Origin: Gemmatimonadota bacterium | GTDB lineage: Bacteria; Gemmatimonadota; Gemmatimonadetes; Gemmatimonadales; Gemmatimonadaceae | Assembly (NCBI GenBank): GCA_028287235.1 | Contig: JAQBQB010000010.1 | Location: 310,001 to 374,000, forward strand | Direction: 5' to 3' | Length of the DNA: 64,000 nt | Part shown: positions 45,094-55,660 of the stretch, in pieces | Numbering within the stretch: the first letter of the stretch is position 1 | How the letters are laid out: every line of letters begins with the position of its first letter | Notes under the pieces: model-generated | What the model was told of the DNA's origin: nothing | The model's input: the letters and a program-made list of their open reading frames with translations, nothing else | Databases searched by the model: none | Made by a program: the position numbers and the translations under genes

Positions 45094-46677
45094 CTATGGC
45101 AGCGCGTACACCACGACGCGTGCCGATTGGTTCGGCACTGGCCAGAGCACGGACTTCATTCCCGCCGCCGCGGCGACATACTGCTTTCCGCCAATGCCGT
45201 AGGAGATCACGCCGCCGCCGATCGCGTTGTTCGTCGGAGCCTTCCAGAGAAGCGCTCCGGTTTTCGCGTCCAGCGCGAGCACGTTGCCGTCCACGTCGCC
45301 GGTGAACACCACGCCGCCGCGCGTCGCCGTCACGCCGGCGAGCATCGGAGTAGGCGAGCGGTACTTCCACTTCACTTGGCCGTCGTCGGGATTCACGGCG
45401 GTGATCCACCCCTGCCACTTCTCCTTCGGGTCCATCCGCCCGAACGCCGCCTGCGGATCGTCCATCCCCGTCCACGGCGTGCCGACCTTGCCCTTGAGCG
45501 TGTCGAGCCGCTGCAGCTTGATCGACGTGCACCAATCGATGGCCGGCACGTAGACCAGATTCTGCCCGGGGTCGTACGCGGCGCCGTTCCACTCCGAACC
45601 GCCCTGGGTTCCGGGACAGAAATGCGTCCACCGCGCCGCGCTGAACGGCTGCGTCACGTTCGACCGAGTGGTGACGGGAGTTTTGTACAGCACGGTCAGC
45701 GCGCCTGGGCGCGACCGATCGATGCCGTACACCATCCCTTCCTTCCCCGATGCGATGAGCAGATGCTTACCGCCCCGCGTATCGATGATCGCCGCCGGCG
45801 CGGCGACGTCCCAGTCGTGAAAGTCGCCGGTGATGGGCTGCACGTAGGCCACGAGATGGCCCGTCCTCGCATCGAGCGCGACGATGGCCGTGGTGTAGAG
45901 GTTCTCCCCCGGATGCAGCGCCGCGACGAAGTCCGGCGCGGGGTTCCCGGTCGACGCGTACAGCACTCCGCGCGTGGTGTCGAGCGCGTACGACGTCCAC
46001 GTTGCGCCGCCCGTGGGTGGATTCTGCGCCGAAGCTTTCGTCCACGTTCTACGCGCCGGACCGGACGTGGGCACCACGTCGAACTTCCAGAGTACGTGAC
46101 CGTCGCCCGCATCGAGCGCGTAGATGCGCCCGGTGACACCGAAGTTGTCGCCCCCCGCGTTGCCGACGAACACCATGTGATTCCACGCCACCGGCGCGAG
46201 CGGCGCCGACTCTCCTTTCGACTGATCACCAACCGACACGTCCCAAACCGTCCGGCCGTTCGACGCGTCGATGGCGTACGCGTGCACGTCGCCGCCCATC
46301 CGGAAGAGCCGCCCGTCCATGTACGTCGCGCCGCGGTTGTTGGCCAGGAACTGAAGCGGCGCATAGGCGCGGGAGTTCCTCCATTTCGGCGCGCAGGTCC
46401 GGGCGTCGAATGCGTACGTCGAGGTGTCGGTCGTGATGTACATCACCCCCGCGACGACCGTGGGCGCTGTCTGGAAGCCGATCGCTTCGTGCGTGTCAAA
46501 GACACACGTCTGCGTCAGACGGGACACGTTCTGCGGCGTGATCTCCGCCAGCGGGGAATACCGGTCGCCGGAATAGCTGCCGTTGTACCCGATCCAGTTG
46601 GTACCGCCCGACTGGCCGGCGACGATCGACGACGCGGCGACGACGAGCGCGAACGCAATTCTCGTTGCTTGTGACAT
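45094..46677 (-). CDS. Exported PQQ-dependent dehydrogenase-like beta-propeller protein
   Basis: A 527-residue protein with a signal peptide (ending VAGQ). Repeated blades such as GRIYALDAGDGHVLWKFD, SYALDTTRGVLYASTGNPAPDF and NVLALDAKTGALLWKAP show an eight-blade PQQ propeller of the quinoprotein alcohol dehydrogenase superfamily; DWDVAAP and RLYSPLAEITPQNV-like text fit. There is no C-terminal cytochrome c domain and no pqq biosynthesis gene nearby, so PQQ binding is not certain. It stands alone and converges on the chemosensory cluster. Confidence 0.88.
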   Translation of the reverse strand: MSQATRIAFALVVAASSIVAGQSGGTNWIGYNGSYSGDRYSPLAEITPQNVSRLTQTCVFDTHEAIGFQTAPTVVAGVMYITTDTSTYAFDARTCAPKWRNSRAYAPLQFLANNRGATYMDGRLFRMGGDVHAYAIDASNGRTVWDVSVGDQSKGESAPLAPVAWNHMVFVGNAGGDNFGVTGRIYALDAGDGHVLWKFDVVPTSGPARRTWTKASAQNPPTGGATWTSYALDTTRGVLYASTGNPAPDFVAALHPGENLYTTAIVALDARTGHLVAYVQPITGDFHDWDVAAPAAIIDTRGGKHLLIASGKEGMVYGIDRSRPGALTVLYKTPVTTRSNVTQPFSAARWTHFCPGTQGGSEWNGAAYDPGQNLVYVPAIDWCTSIKLQRLDTLKGKVGTPWTGMDDPQAAFGRMDPKEKWQGWITAVNPDDGQVKWKYRSPTPMLAGVTATRGGVVFTGDVDGNVLALDAKTGALLWKAPTNNAIGGGVISYGIGGKQYVAAAAGMKSVLWPVPNQSARVVVYALP

Positions 46678-46779
46678 GGTTACCCCGGCGATGGTTTGCG
46701 GTCAGCCGTGCACCGCGGGCCGCCGCATATGCCATACCGGGGGTTTACCGCACCGGTCCTTTCCGTGTTGATTTCAGGG

Positions 46780-47850
46780 ATGACCCGCTACCTCATCTAC
46801 TCCGAAGGCCAGTTCGGAACCCCCGCGTCCAAGACCGGGAACTCCGTCATTCGCTACTCCGCCGAGCATGTCGCCGCCGTTCTCGACAGCCGTCTCGCGG
46901 GCAAAACTGTCGGCGACGTACTCGGGTATGGCGGTGACATTCCCGTCGTCGGCTCGATCGAGGAAGGCATTGCGCGCGGCGCCGACGCCCTCCTCGTTGG
47001 CATCGCCGTGCACGGCGGCGGCTTCGGACCGGAATTGCGAACGGCCATTCACAAGTCGATCGGCCTCGGCCTCGACGTCTGGAACGGTTTGCACGGCTTC
47101 GTCGGCGACGATCCCGAGCTCGCGGCCCTCGCCGCGGCGCGCGGGGTCACACTACACGACTTGCGTCGACCGCCTGCCGATCTCCCCGTGGGCACGGGCC
47201 TCGTGCGCCATCTCGACGCGACCGTCGTGCTCGCCGTGGGCAGCGACGCGAACATCGGCAAGATGACGGTCATGCTGCAGTTGCGCGCCGCGCTACGCGA
47301 CCGCGGCACCCGCGTCGCCTTCGCGCCCACCGGGCAGACCGGAATCTTCATCGACGGCTGGGGTATCTGCGTCGACGCCGTCGTCGCCGATTTCATCGCC
47401 GGCGCCGCGGAGACGCTCACCATCCAAGCGGCGCGCGACGCCGACATCGTGCTCGTCGAAGGCCAGGGCTCCATTCTCCACCCGGGCTACTCCGGCGTCT
47501 CGCTCGGCCTGCTGCATGGCAGCCTGCCGCATGCGCTGATCGCCTGCCACCAGCCCACGCGAAAGACTTTTCGCCACAACGCGTGGCTTCCGGTACCGCC
47601 AATCGCCGACGTCATCGCGCTGCACGAGGCCATCGCCAAGCCGTTGCGCCCCGCGCGCACGATCGGCGTGTCGTTGAATACATCCGAAATGTCCGATCGC
47701 GACGCACGCGCCGAGATCGCGCGCATCGCCGAGGAAACCGGCTTGCCGACGACCGACCCGGTTCGCTTCGACATCACGCCCCTGGCCGAAGCGGTGCAGG
47801 CGTTCGACGCCGAGCGCCGCGGCGCGGCGCCCGCGACGTCGCCGGCGTGA
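46780..47850 (+). CDS. DUF1611 family P-loop protein
   Basis: A 356-residue protein with an N-terminal Rossmann-like half (LIYSEGQFGTPASKTGNSVIRYS, LLVGIAVHGGGFGPELR) and a C-terminal P-loop half (AVGSDANIGKMTVMLQLRAALR, APTGQTGIFIDGWG, LVEGQGSILHPGYSG). Some members of this family act in D-glutamate catabolism (DgcN) as N-acetyltransferases; I cannot tell whether this one does. ATG 46780 is chosen from the family N-terminus. It overlaps the SCO-like gene by one base. Confidence 0.9.
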   Translation: MTRYLIYSEGQFGTPASKTGNSVIRYSAEHVAAVLDSRLAGKTVGDVLGYGGDIPVVGSIEEGIARGADALLVGIAVHGGGFGPELRTAIHKSIGLGLDVWNGLHGFVGDDPELAALAAARGVTLHDLRRPPADLPVGTGLVRHLDATVVLAVGSDANIGKMTVMLQLRAALRDRGTRVAFAPTGQTGIFIDGWGICVDAVVADFIAGAAETLTIQAARDADIVLVEGQGSILHPGYSGVSLGLLHGSLPHALIACHQPTRKTFRHNAWLPVPPIADVIALHEAIAKPLRPARTIGVSLNTSEMSDRDARAEIARIAEETGLPTTDPVRFDITPLAEAVQAFDAERRGAAPATSPA

Positions 47851-48479
47851 TGCTGGCGCGCACCGCCCTGCTCGTCTTCACGCTGCTGCTCGCCGCGGGC
47901 TGCGGCGACGCGCGCACGCGGGCGCTCAAGGAGCTGCACGGCGTGCAGCTCTCTCCAGTGCGAGCCAAGGCCGACTTCACGCTGCAAGATACCGACGGGC
48001 GCCCGTTCGATTTTCGCGACGCAACCCGCGGCACCGTTACGCTGTTGTACTTCGGCTACACCAACTGCCCCGACGTTTGTCCCCAGCATCTGTCGAACAT
48101 CGCGGTGGCGCTCAAGAAGTTGTCCCCCGAGGACCAGGCGAAGGTACGCGTCGTCTTCGTCACCACCGATCCTGCGCGCGACTCCGCCGCGCAACTGCGC
48201 GGCTGGCTGAACAACTTCGACAAACGATTCATCGGCCTGCGGGGTGACATACGCGACGTGAATCAGATTCAGAGCGCGTTCGGCCTGCCGGCGGCGCAGA
48301 TGGAATCGATGCCCGGCATGCAGGCCGGACCGCGCGTCGCGTCGTACGGCGTCGGCCACGCGGCGCAGGTCCTCGCCTTCACGCCCGACGATAGCCTTCG
48401 CGCAGAGTACCCGAGCGGATTCACCGCCGCCGACTGGGCCAACGATCTGCCCAGGCTCCTGCAGATCAAGGCGCCGTAG
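47850..48479 (+). CDS. SCO family copper chaperone lipoprotein
   Basis: A 209-residue lipoprotein (lipobox LAAGC, Cys18) with a thioredoxin fold. The copper site is TNCPDVCP (Cys73, Cys77) plus the distal His in GVGHAAQVLAF. SCO proteins deliver copper to the Cu-A centre of cytochrome oxidase or act as thiol reductants. The ATG at 47850 is coupled to the DUF1611 gene; no oxidase gene is in view. Confidence 0.93.
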   Translation: MLARTALLVFTLLLAAGCGDARTRALKELHGVQLSPVRAKADFTLQDTDGRPFDFRDATRGTVTLLYFGYTNCPDVCPQHLSNIAVALKKLSPEDQAKVRVVFVTTDPARDSAAQLRGWLNNFDKRFIGLRGDIRDVNQIQSAFGLPAAQMESMPGMQAGPRVASYGVGHAAQVLAFTPDDSLRAEYPSGFTAADWANDLPRLLQIKAP

Positions 48480-49491
48480 TCGTCTCCGCCAGCAGCGCGA
48501 GGAGTGCGTACGTCGCCAGCCAATGCTCGCCCGCGTAGTCGCCGGCGACGTGGGGCAAGCTCTTCGCGAGATGCTCGTCCGCCACGCCGAGCGCGAGCGC
48601 GCGACGCGGATCGTTCGTCGCCCAGCTCGACGCGATACTTCGCCAGCACCACGCGCGGCTCAGGTTCAATCCGTCGAGGTGCGCGATCTTCCCGTCGCTG
48701 CGGTCGCTCACGTCGGCCGGAGTGAACAGCGTCGCAGGATCGCGGCCGGCAACCCGCGGCAGAAAGCGGTCCATCCAGACGACCCACCGCTCGCGGTCGA
48801 GCACCCGCCGCATACACTCCGCCTCGACGAGCGCCGGCGATAGAAAGTCGTCGCCTCCCGGCTCCCACGCCTGACATTCCGCGTCCGCGCCATACCATGC
48901 GGATGCCTTCTCGCGAATCAACGTCGCGAAGTCAGCGTCGTTCACAGTTTGCGCATACTCCAACGCTAGCGTCAAGGCAAAGGCCGTATTGAAGTGCGTC
49001 CCGACGCGAATCGGATACGCCGCCTTGGGAAGGAATTCCCGAAAGCGGTTCACGAAAACATCGGCGAGCGGGCGCAGCGCGGCGCTCCACCGCCGGCCTT
49101 CGTGGCTGTCGTGCCGCGCGAGCTCCGCCGCGACCATGAGCAGCCACGCCCACCCGTACGGCCGCTCGAACGTGCCGCGTCCCGGCTGCTGGAGATACGC
49201 CACTTCCACGGCGACCTTCGCCAGCGTGAGCTGCTCGTCGAACAGCTCACGAATTCTCGCACGTTCTTCGAGGGCAGGAACGCGCCGGTACAGCGTGGCC
49301 AACAGCCAATACCCGTGCACGTTCGAGTGCCAGTCGAAGCTGCCGTAGAAGACCGGGTGCAGCTCGCGCGGCGGCCGCAGGTCCGACGGGCCGTTCAGCA
49401 CATGATCGAGCTTGTGCGGGTATTCGCGGCGCACGTGCTCCAGCGCCAAACGCGCGAATCGCGTCGCGTGCGCGGCAGTCAAATCACCCAT
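48466..49491 (-). CDS. DUF2891 family protein
   Basis: A 341-residue soluble protein with an alpha/alpha-toroid look. Family tracts are HPVFYGSFDWHSNVHGYWLLATLYR, RPYGWAWLL, THFNTAFAL and HLDGLNLSRAWCW. Function is unknown. It lies four bases behind the DUF979 gene, and its 3' end overlaps the convergent SCO gene by 14 bases. Such DUF969-DUF979-DUF2891 runs recur in bacteria, so it may process a substrate of the transporter. Confidence 0.9.
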   Translation of the reverse strand: MGDLTAAHATRFARLALEHVRREYPHKLDHVLNGPSDLRPPRELHPVFYGSFDWHSNVHGYWLLATLYRRVPALEERARIRELFDEQLTLAKVAVEVAYLQQPGRGTFERPYGWAWLLMVAAELARHDSHEGRRWSAALRPLADVFVNRFREFLPKAAYPIRVGTHFNTAFALTLALEYAQTVNDADFATLIREKASAWYGADAECQAWEPGGDDFLSPALVEAECMRRVLDRERWVVWMDRFLPRVAGRDPATLFTPADVSDRSDGKIAHLDGLNLSRAWCWRSIASSWATNDPRRALALGVADEHLAKSLPHVAGDYAGEHWLATYALLALLAETTTAP

Positions 49492-49495
49492 GGTG

Positions 49496-50449
49496 TCACC
49501 GGTACACGAAGAAATACATGATCGCGATGTTCGCCACGAGCAAGATCAGGGCGGTCGGCGCCTGCACCTTGATCACCGCGTTCTTGTCCGGCAGCTCCAG
49601 CAACGCCGCCGGCACGATGTTGAAGTTCGCGGCCATCGGCGTCACGAGCGTGCCGCAGTAGCCGGCGAGCATTCCCACCGACGCCATCACCACCACGTCG
49701 CCGCCGAAGCGATGCACGATCAGCGGCAGGCCGATCGCCGCCGTCATCACCGGAAAGGCCGCGAACGCATTGCCCATGATGCTCGTGAACAGCGCCATTC
49801 CCACCGCGTACGCCACCACGACGATGAACGGCGTGTTCAGCGGAATCCATCGTTGCAAGATTCCGGCGATGATTGGTCCGACGCCGGCCAGCGCGAACAT
49901 CGCCCCGAGCGCGGCGAGCATCTGCGGCAGCACCGCCGCCCAGCTCACGGCGTCCATGAGCCGGCGCGCCTCGATCATCGGCGTCGAGATCGGCGGACGC
50001 AGCATCGCCATTCCCACCACGAGCGCCACCACGGTCGCGAATCCCAGCGAGATGAGCGTGATCTGCTTCGGGTCGATCAGCGCCACGCCGCCCACGCGAA
50101 GGTACTTGAACGTCAGCGTTCCAAGCAGGGTCACCGCGGGAATCGTCAGCGCGGGAATGAACAACTTGTTTCCCCACCGCGCCGCGCTCGCCTCACGCTC
50201 GGCGCGCGTCGTCTGCTCCGGCGGAGCGCCGCCCAGCTTTCCGATCGCCATGACGAGCACCATCGAGATCACCAGCAGGCCATTGACGAAGTTCGGCAGG
50301 TACGATCCCGCGAGGAAAGTGATCGCGTAGAGTCCCCAGAACGCCCCGTTCACGTACCGCTTTGCACTCGACCGGTCGCGCCAGTTCACGATGGCCACAC
50401 CGGCCATCATCAGCCCCATCAGAACGTTGACGAATTCGAGCGTGATCAT
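49496..50449 (-). CDS. DUF979 family membrane protein (putative transporter subunit)
   Basis: A 317-residue membrane protein with about nine hydrophobic segments, including FTSIMGNAFAAFPVMTAAIGLPLIV and YCGTLVTPMAANFNIVPAALLELPDKNAVIKVQAP. The family pairs with DUF969; the pair has been proposed as a 5-oxoproline transporter from large-scale mutant fitness data, as I recall. The start ATG 50449 overlaps the DUF969 gene by four bases. Confidence 0.9.
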   Translation of the reverse strand: MITLEFVNVLMGLMMAGVAIVNWRDRSSAKRYVNGAFWGLYAITFLAGSYLPNFVNGLLVISMVLVMAIGKLGGAPPEQTTRAEREASAARWGNKLFIPALTIPAVTLLGTLTFKYLRVGGVALIDPKQITLISLGFATVVALVVGMAMLRPPISTPMIEARRLMDAVSWAAVLPQMLAALGAMFALAGVGPIIAGILQRWIPLNTPFIVVVAYAVGMALFTSIMGNAFAAFPVMTAAIGLPLIVHRFGGDVVVMASVGMLAGYCGTLVTPMAANFNIVPAALLELPDKNAVIKVQAPTALILLVANIAIMYFFVYR

Positions 50450-51132
50450 GGTTCGTCGCCGCGTCCGGCGCCGTTCGAGCGTTTCAGCGATCGGTCGAGC
50501 AGCAACAGACGCGCGCCGTGCACGATGAACGCGCAGATCGCCGTGGGGATCGCCCACAGCGCGAGCTTCGCCGGCTCGACGTGAATGCCGTTCTGATCGA
50601 GGAACCCGCGAATCAGCAGGATCGACCCGATGGCGATGAAGATGTCCTCGCCGAAGAAATATCCGACGTTGTCCGCCGCCGCCGCGTGCGCGCGAATTCG
50701 GTAGCGCGTCTCGTCGCTCAACTCACCCAACCTCGTCTCCGCCGCCGCCTCGGCCATGGGCGCGATGAGCGGACGCACCATCTGCGGATGCCCGCCGAGC
50801 GACGTGAGCCCCAGCGCCGAGGTGATCTGGCGCAGTGCCATGTAGGCGAGCAGCAGCCGGCCCGTCGTCGCGACCTTGATTCCCGAGATCACCGTGCGTG
50901 CCCGCTCCTTGAGGCCCGACCGCTCGAGCAGTCCGATCACGGGAAGCGCGAGCCACACCACGGGAACGGAGCGGCTGTCGACGAACGCCTTGCCGAACGC
51001 CGAGATGACCTCGACGAGCGCATGTCCCGCCGCGAGCCCGGTCGCCACGGCGGCGACGGCGACGACCAACAGCGGGTTCAGTCGCAAGGCAAAGCCCGCG
51101 ACGACGATCAAAATGCCGATGAGTGGGAGCAC
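50446..51132 (-). CDS. DUF969 family membrane protein (putative transporter subunit)
   Basis: A 228-residue membrane protein: LIGILIVVAGFALRLNPLLVV, SVPVVWLALPVIGLLERSGLKERA, TSLGGHPQMVRPLIAPMAEAAAE and AAADNVGYFFGEDIFIA are the family tracts. It begins at GTG 51132 and is the first gene of the DUF969-DUF979-DUF2891 operon. The substrate (possibly 5-oxoproline) is inferred from family literature only; no 5-oxoprolinase or pyrrolidone-carboxylate peptidase gene is nearby. Confidence 0.9.
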   Translation of the reverse strand: MLPLIGILIVVAGFALRLNPLLVVAVAAVATGLAAGHALVEVISAFGKAFVDSRSVPVVWLALPVIGLLERSGLKERARTVISGIKVATTGRLLLAYMALRQITSALGLTSLGGHPQMVRPLIAPMAEAAAETRLGELSDETRYRIRAHAAAADNVGYFFGEDIFIAIGSILLIRGFLDQNGIHVEPAKLALWAIPTAICAFIVHGARLLLLDRSLKRSNGAGRGDEP

Positions 51133-51255
51133 GATGCGGTGTTGAGGACCGCGAAGTATGCGACCGATCGGCTCTCGCGACTAGAACCAATCCGCCCCTT
51201 GGAGAGCAGATGGGCGAATCAGACTCGGAGAATCCGCCTCGCACGCATCGCGGCG

Positions 51256-52959
<1,704 letters not shown>

Positions 52960-53018
52960 GGGGTCGGGATCGGATGTGGCGGCGTGCTCGAAAGATACAC
53001 CACTATCATTCGATCGTA

Positions 53019-53048
53019 TTAGACCCGGTCCGCCGCCGTCGCTAGAAT
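53019..53048 (+). promoter_or_regulatory. Putative sigma-70 promoter, possibly leaderless transcript
   Basis: TTAGAC (53019-53024) and TAGAAT (53043-53048), 18 bases apart, stand five bases before the ATG of the aminotransferase gene, in a locally AT-rich island of the glnS/aminotransferase divergent region. Transcription would begin at or next to the start codon. Match is moderate. Confidence 0.4.
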
Positions 53049-53053
53049 AGGGC

Positions 53054-54253
53054 ATGCCAGAACCCGCACAGCTCCGCCGTTGGCGCGCCGATACACCGGG
53101 CACCGCGCACCGTAACCACCTCAACAACGCCGGCGCGGCGCTCATGCCCACGACCGTGCTCGACGCAATCGCCGAGCACCTCGAGCTCGAAGCGACAACG
53201 GGCGGGTACGAGGCAGCCGACGCGAAGTCGACGGAAATCGAGCACGGCTACGAGCATCTCGCCGAGCTCGTTGGCGCGCGCGCACGCAACATGGCGGTCG
53301 TCGCCAACGCCACCGCGGGCTTCGTTCAAGCCGTGTCGTCGTTCGACTTCGCCCCGGGCGACGTCATCGTCACGACGCGATGCGACTACACGTCGAATCA
53401 GATCCAGTATCTCGCCCTCCACGAACGCCTCGGCGTGGAGGTCGTGCACGCGGAAGATCTGCCCGAAGGCGGAGTCGATCCCGACTCCGTGCGCCACGCC
53501 GTCGCCTCCTCCGGTCCGCGCTGCAAGCTCGTCGCCGTCTCGTGGATCCCCACGAACTCCGGGCTCGTGCAGGACGTCGAAAGCGTAGGTCAAGTGTGCG
53601 AGGATCTCGGCGTCCCCTACCTCGTCGATGCCTGTCAGGCGGTGGGACAAATCCCGATCGACGTCGCAAAGCTGCGCTGCGACTACCTCTCCGCCACCGC
53701 GCGCAAGTTCCTGCGCGGTCCGCGCGGCATCGGCTTCATGTTCGCCTCCGACCGCGCGCTCGCGCGCGGCGACCATCCGCTCTTCGTCGACATGCGCGGG
53801 GCACGATGGATCTCCACCGGCCGCTACGAGGTCGACCCCACCGCGCGCCGCTACGAAGGCTGGGAGCTCCCGTACGCGCTCGTCCTCGGCCAGTCGGCTG
53901 CCGCGGAGTATGCACTCGGTGTCGGCATCGACGTCGCGCACGAGCGCGCGTGGACGCTCGCGGCGCGCCTGCGCACCGGGCTCGCCGCCATCCCGCGCGT
54001 TCGCGTGCTCGACCGCGGCGCCCGGCAATGCGCCATCGTCACCACGGCCATCGACGGCATGGACGCGCGCACGCTGGTGACGCACCTCGCCGGCAAGGGG
54101 ATCAACACCGTGCCGTCGCTGCGCGAGTACGGCCAGTACGACTTCGCCGCCAAGAACGTCGAGAGCGCCATCCGCTATTCACCGCACTACTACAACACCG
54201 AAGCCGAGGTCGACGCCGCCATCGCGGAGACCGCATATTTCCTCGGCAACTGA
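53054..54253 (+). CDS. Class V aminotransferase (cysteine desulfurase-like fold)
   Basis: A 399-residue PLP enzyme. PLP-binding residues are Lys218 (SATARKFLRGPRG), Asp192 (YLVDACQAVGQ) and Asn/Thr in ANATAGF. The LNNAGAALMP N-terminus and GINTVPSL, AIRYSPHYYNTEAEVD tail place it with selenocysteine-lyase/isopenicillin-N-epimerase-like members. The reaction is unknown; there is no iron-sulfur cluster operon nearby. A DinB gene follows 20 bases behind. Confidence 0.9.
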   Translation: MPEPAQLRRWRADTPGTAHRNHLNNAGAALMPTTVLDAIAEHLELEATTGGYEAADAKSTEIEHGYEHLAELVGARARNMAVVANATAGFVQAVSSFDFAPGDVIVTTRCDYTSNQIQYLALHERLGVEVVHAEDLPEGGVDPDSVRHAVASSGPRCKLVAVSWIPTNSGLVQDVESVGQVCEDLGVPYLVDACQAVGQIPIDVAKLRCDYLSATARKFLRGPRGIGFMFASDRALARGDHPLFVDMRGARWISTGRYEVDPTARRYEGWELPYALVLGQSAAAEYALGVGIDVAHERAWTLAARLRTGLAAIPRVRVLDRGARQCAIVTTAIDGMDARTLVTHLAGKGINTVPSLREYGQYDFAAKNVESAIRYSPHYYNTEAEVDAAIAETAYFLGN

Positions 54254-54273
54254 TCACTCAACCCAAAGGACCG

Positions 54274-54774
54274 ATGTCATTCGCCGACGCATTCTTGCCC
54301 GAATTCGACCAGGAGATGAAGACCACCCGTTCGCTGCTCGAGCGCGTGCCGTTCGACAGCCCCGGGTGGAAGCCGCACACTAAATCGACCAGCCTCGCCG
54401 GCCTCGCGTCGCACGTCGCCAACCTCGCTGGTTTTGGTGCGATGATCGCCTCGCAACCGGAGGTCGACATGGGATCCCCCGACGCAGCGGCCCGGTCGCA
54501 GCCGCAATACGCCAACTCGGCGGACTTGCTCGCCGCGTTCGACACCAAGGCGAAAACGGCTCGCGACGCAATCGCCTCCTTGGCCGACGCCGACACCATG
54601 ACGCCGTGGACGCTGCGCATGGGCGACCACGTCATCGTCAGCCTGCCGCGCGCCGCGGCGCTGCGCACGCTGATGATGAATCACATCATTCACCACCGCG
54701 GCCAGCTCAGCGTCTATCTCCGGCTCAACGACGTGCTGCTGCCGTCGATCTACGGACCGACCGCCGACACCTGA
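54274..54774 (+). CDS. DinB family protein
   Basis: A 166-residue four-helix protein with metal-site His residues in LASHVANL and MNHIIHHRGQLSVYLRL. The HHRGQ tract is the hallmark of the family (thiol transferase or damage-inducible type). The ATG 54274 follows AAAGGA at good spacing, 20 bases behind the aminotransferase gene, so they probably share a transcript. Confidence 0.92.
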   Translation: MSFADAFLPEFDQEMKTTRSLLERVPFDSPGWKPHTKSTSLAGLASHVANLAGFGAMIASQPEVDMGSPDAAARSQPQYANSADLLAAFDTKAKTARDAIASLADADTMTPWTLRMGDHVIVSLPRAAALRTLMMNHIIHHRGQLSVYLRLNDVLLPSIYGPTADT

Positions 54775-54863
54775 CCCACCGCAATGGCGAGCGCCGGCGG
54801 GCGATGGCGCCACGTCGTCGTTCGCATCGTTGGTGACGCCCGACTCCGGCTCAGGCCGCATCG

Positions 54864-55316
54864 CTAATGCAGTAACGACTCCGCGTCGGCGAAGCGAAAC
54901 CCTCGAAGGTGTCGCTGGATGGCGGCGAAATCCTTGTGGTTCTCCGTCACCAGCACCACGCCGGTTTCGCGGCACGACGCGGCGAGCACCGCATCGTTGG
55001 TCAGCGATCCGGGTGCGTCCGCGAGCACGACGCGCTCGCGAACGCCCAACGCGGCCAGCACGCGTCCGGCCTGCGAAAAGGCGTCGAACGAGGGCACCAC
55101 GACGCGCTCACGCTCGGCATAGGGCGACAACAGGCGCGCCACCGCGTCGTCGTGCGCGGGCGTACGCGCGCCGGCGCGCAGCTCGAGCGCGACCACGGCA
55201 TGCACGCGCAATCGCGTCCCTGCTCGCATTAGAAATCGCTTCAGTTTCGCGAGCCGGTCCGCGTTGCGGAGGGCGTTGACATAGACGTTCGTGTCGAGCG
55301 CGTAGATGTCGGCCAC
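54864..55316 (-). CDS. vapC: VapC-type PIN domain ribonuclease toxin
   Basis: A 150-residue PIN nuclease. The acidic site is complete: Asp8 (ALDTNVY), Glu45 (ALELRAGA), Asp108 (TNDAVLAAS) and Asp129 (TENHKDF). Such toxins cleave RNA, often tRNA, when the antitoxin is lost. GTG 55316 lies six bases behind the antitoxin stop, so the pair is one operon. Confidence 0.9.
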   Translation of the reverse strand: MADIYALDTNVYVNALRNADRLAKLKRFLMRAGTRLRVHAVVALELRAGARTPAHDDAVARLLSPYAERERVVVPSFDAFSQAGRVLAALGVRERVVLADAPGSLTNDAVLAASCRETGVVLVTENHKDFAAIQRHLRGFRFADAESLLH

Positions 55317-55322
55317 GTGCGC

Positions 55323-55580
55323 CTAGCGCTCGGCCACGCGCCCGCGAGGCGCCCGCCTGCGGTCATATGGCGCCTCGAGGCCCCCGAGGTCGGCGAGGCG
55401 GTCGAGCGCCCCGAACACGTCGCGCTGAAAAAGAACGTAGTCGAGCGCCATGTCCACGGTCTCGGTCTCCGTTCTCGCGCCGAGGAGCTCCTGGGCAGCC
55501 GCGAGCTTGCGCGCGTCCATGTCCATGTTCTTGCGGACGCGCGTCGCAGCCTCACCGAATTTGTCAGAATGCTTTGCCAT
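55323..55580 (-). CDS. vapB: VapB-type antitoxin
   Basis: An 85-residue protein with RVRKNMDMDARKLAAAQELLG followed by TETETVDMALDYVLFQRDV, the arrangement of DUF2191-type VapB antitoxins (a small beta strand/helix DNA-binding part, then a toxin-binding tail). ATG 55580 is chosen, 22 bases after a perfect palindromic operator. It is followed by vapC. Confidence 0.83.
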   Translation of the reverse strand: MAKHSDKFGEAATRVRKNMDMDARKLAAAQELLGARTETETVDMALDYVLFQRDVFGALDRLADLGGLEAPYDRRRAPRGRVAER

Positions 55581-55602
55581 CGAGCAGCCCACGACTGGAG
55601 AC

Positions 55603-55627
55603 ACAGAAGATTACAAAAATCTTCTGT
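55603..55627. promoter_or_regulatory. Palindromic operator of vapBC
   Basis: ACAGAAGATT and AATCTTCTGT are exact 10-base inverted repeats around ACAAA, 23 bases upstream of vapB. The site is strikingly AT-rich in a GC-rich chromosome. A -10-like TAATCT lies inside it on the minus strand, so antitoxin binding would block its own promoter. Confidence 0.8.
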
Positions 55628-55660
55628 ACCCCGCAAGATCCCTCCCCGCCGCACGCACGC

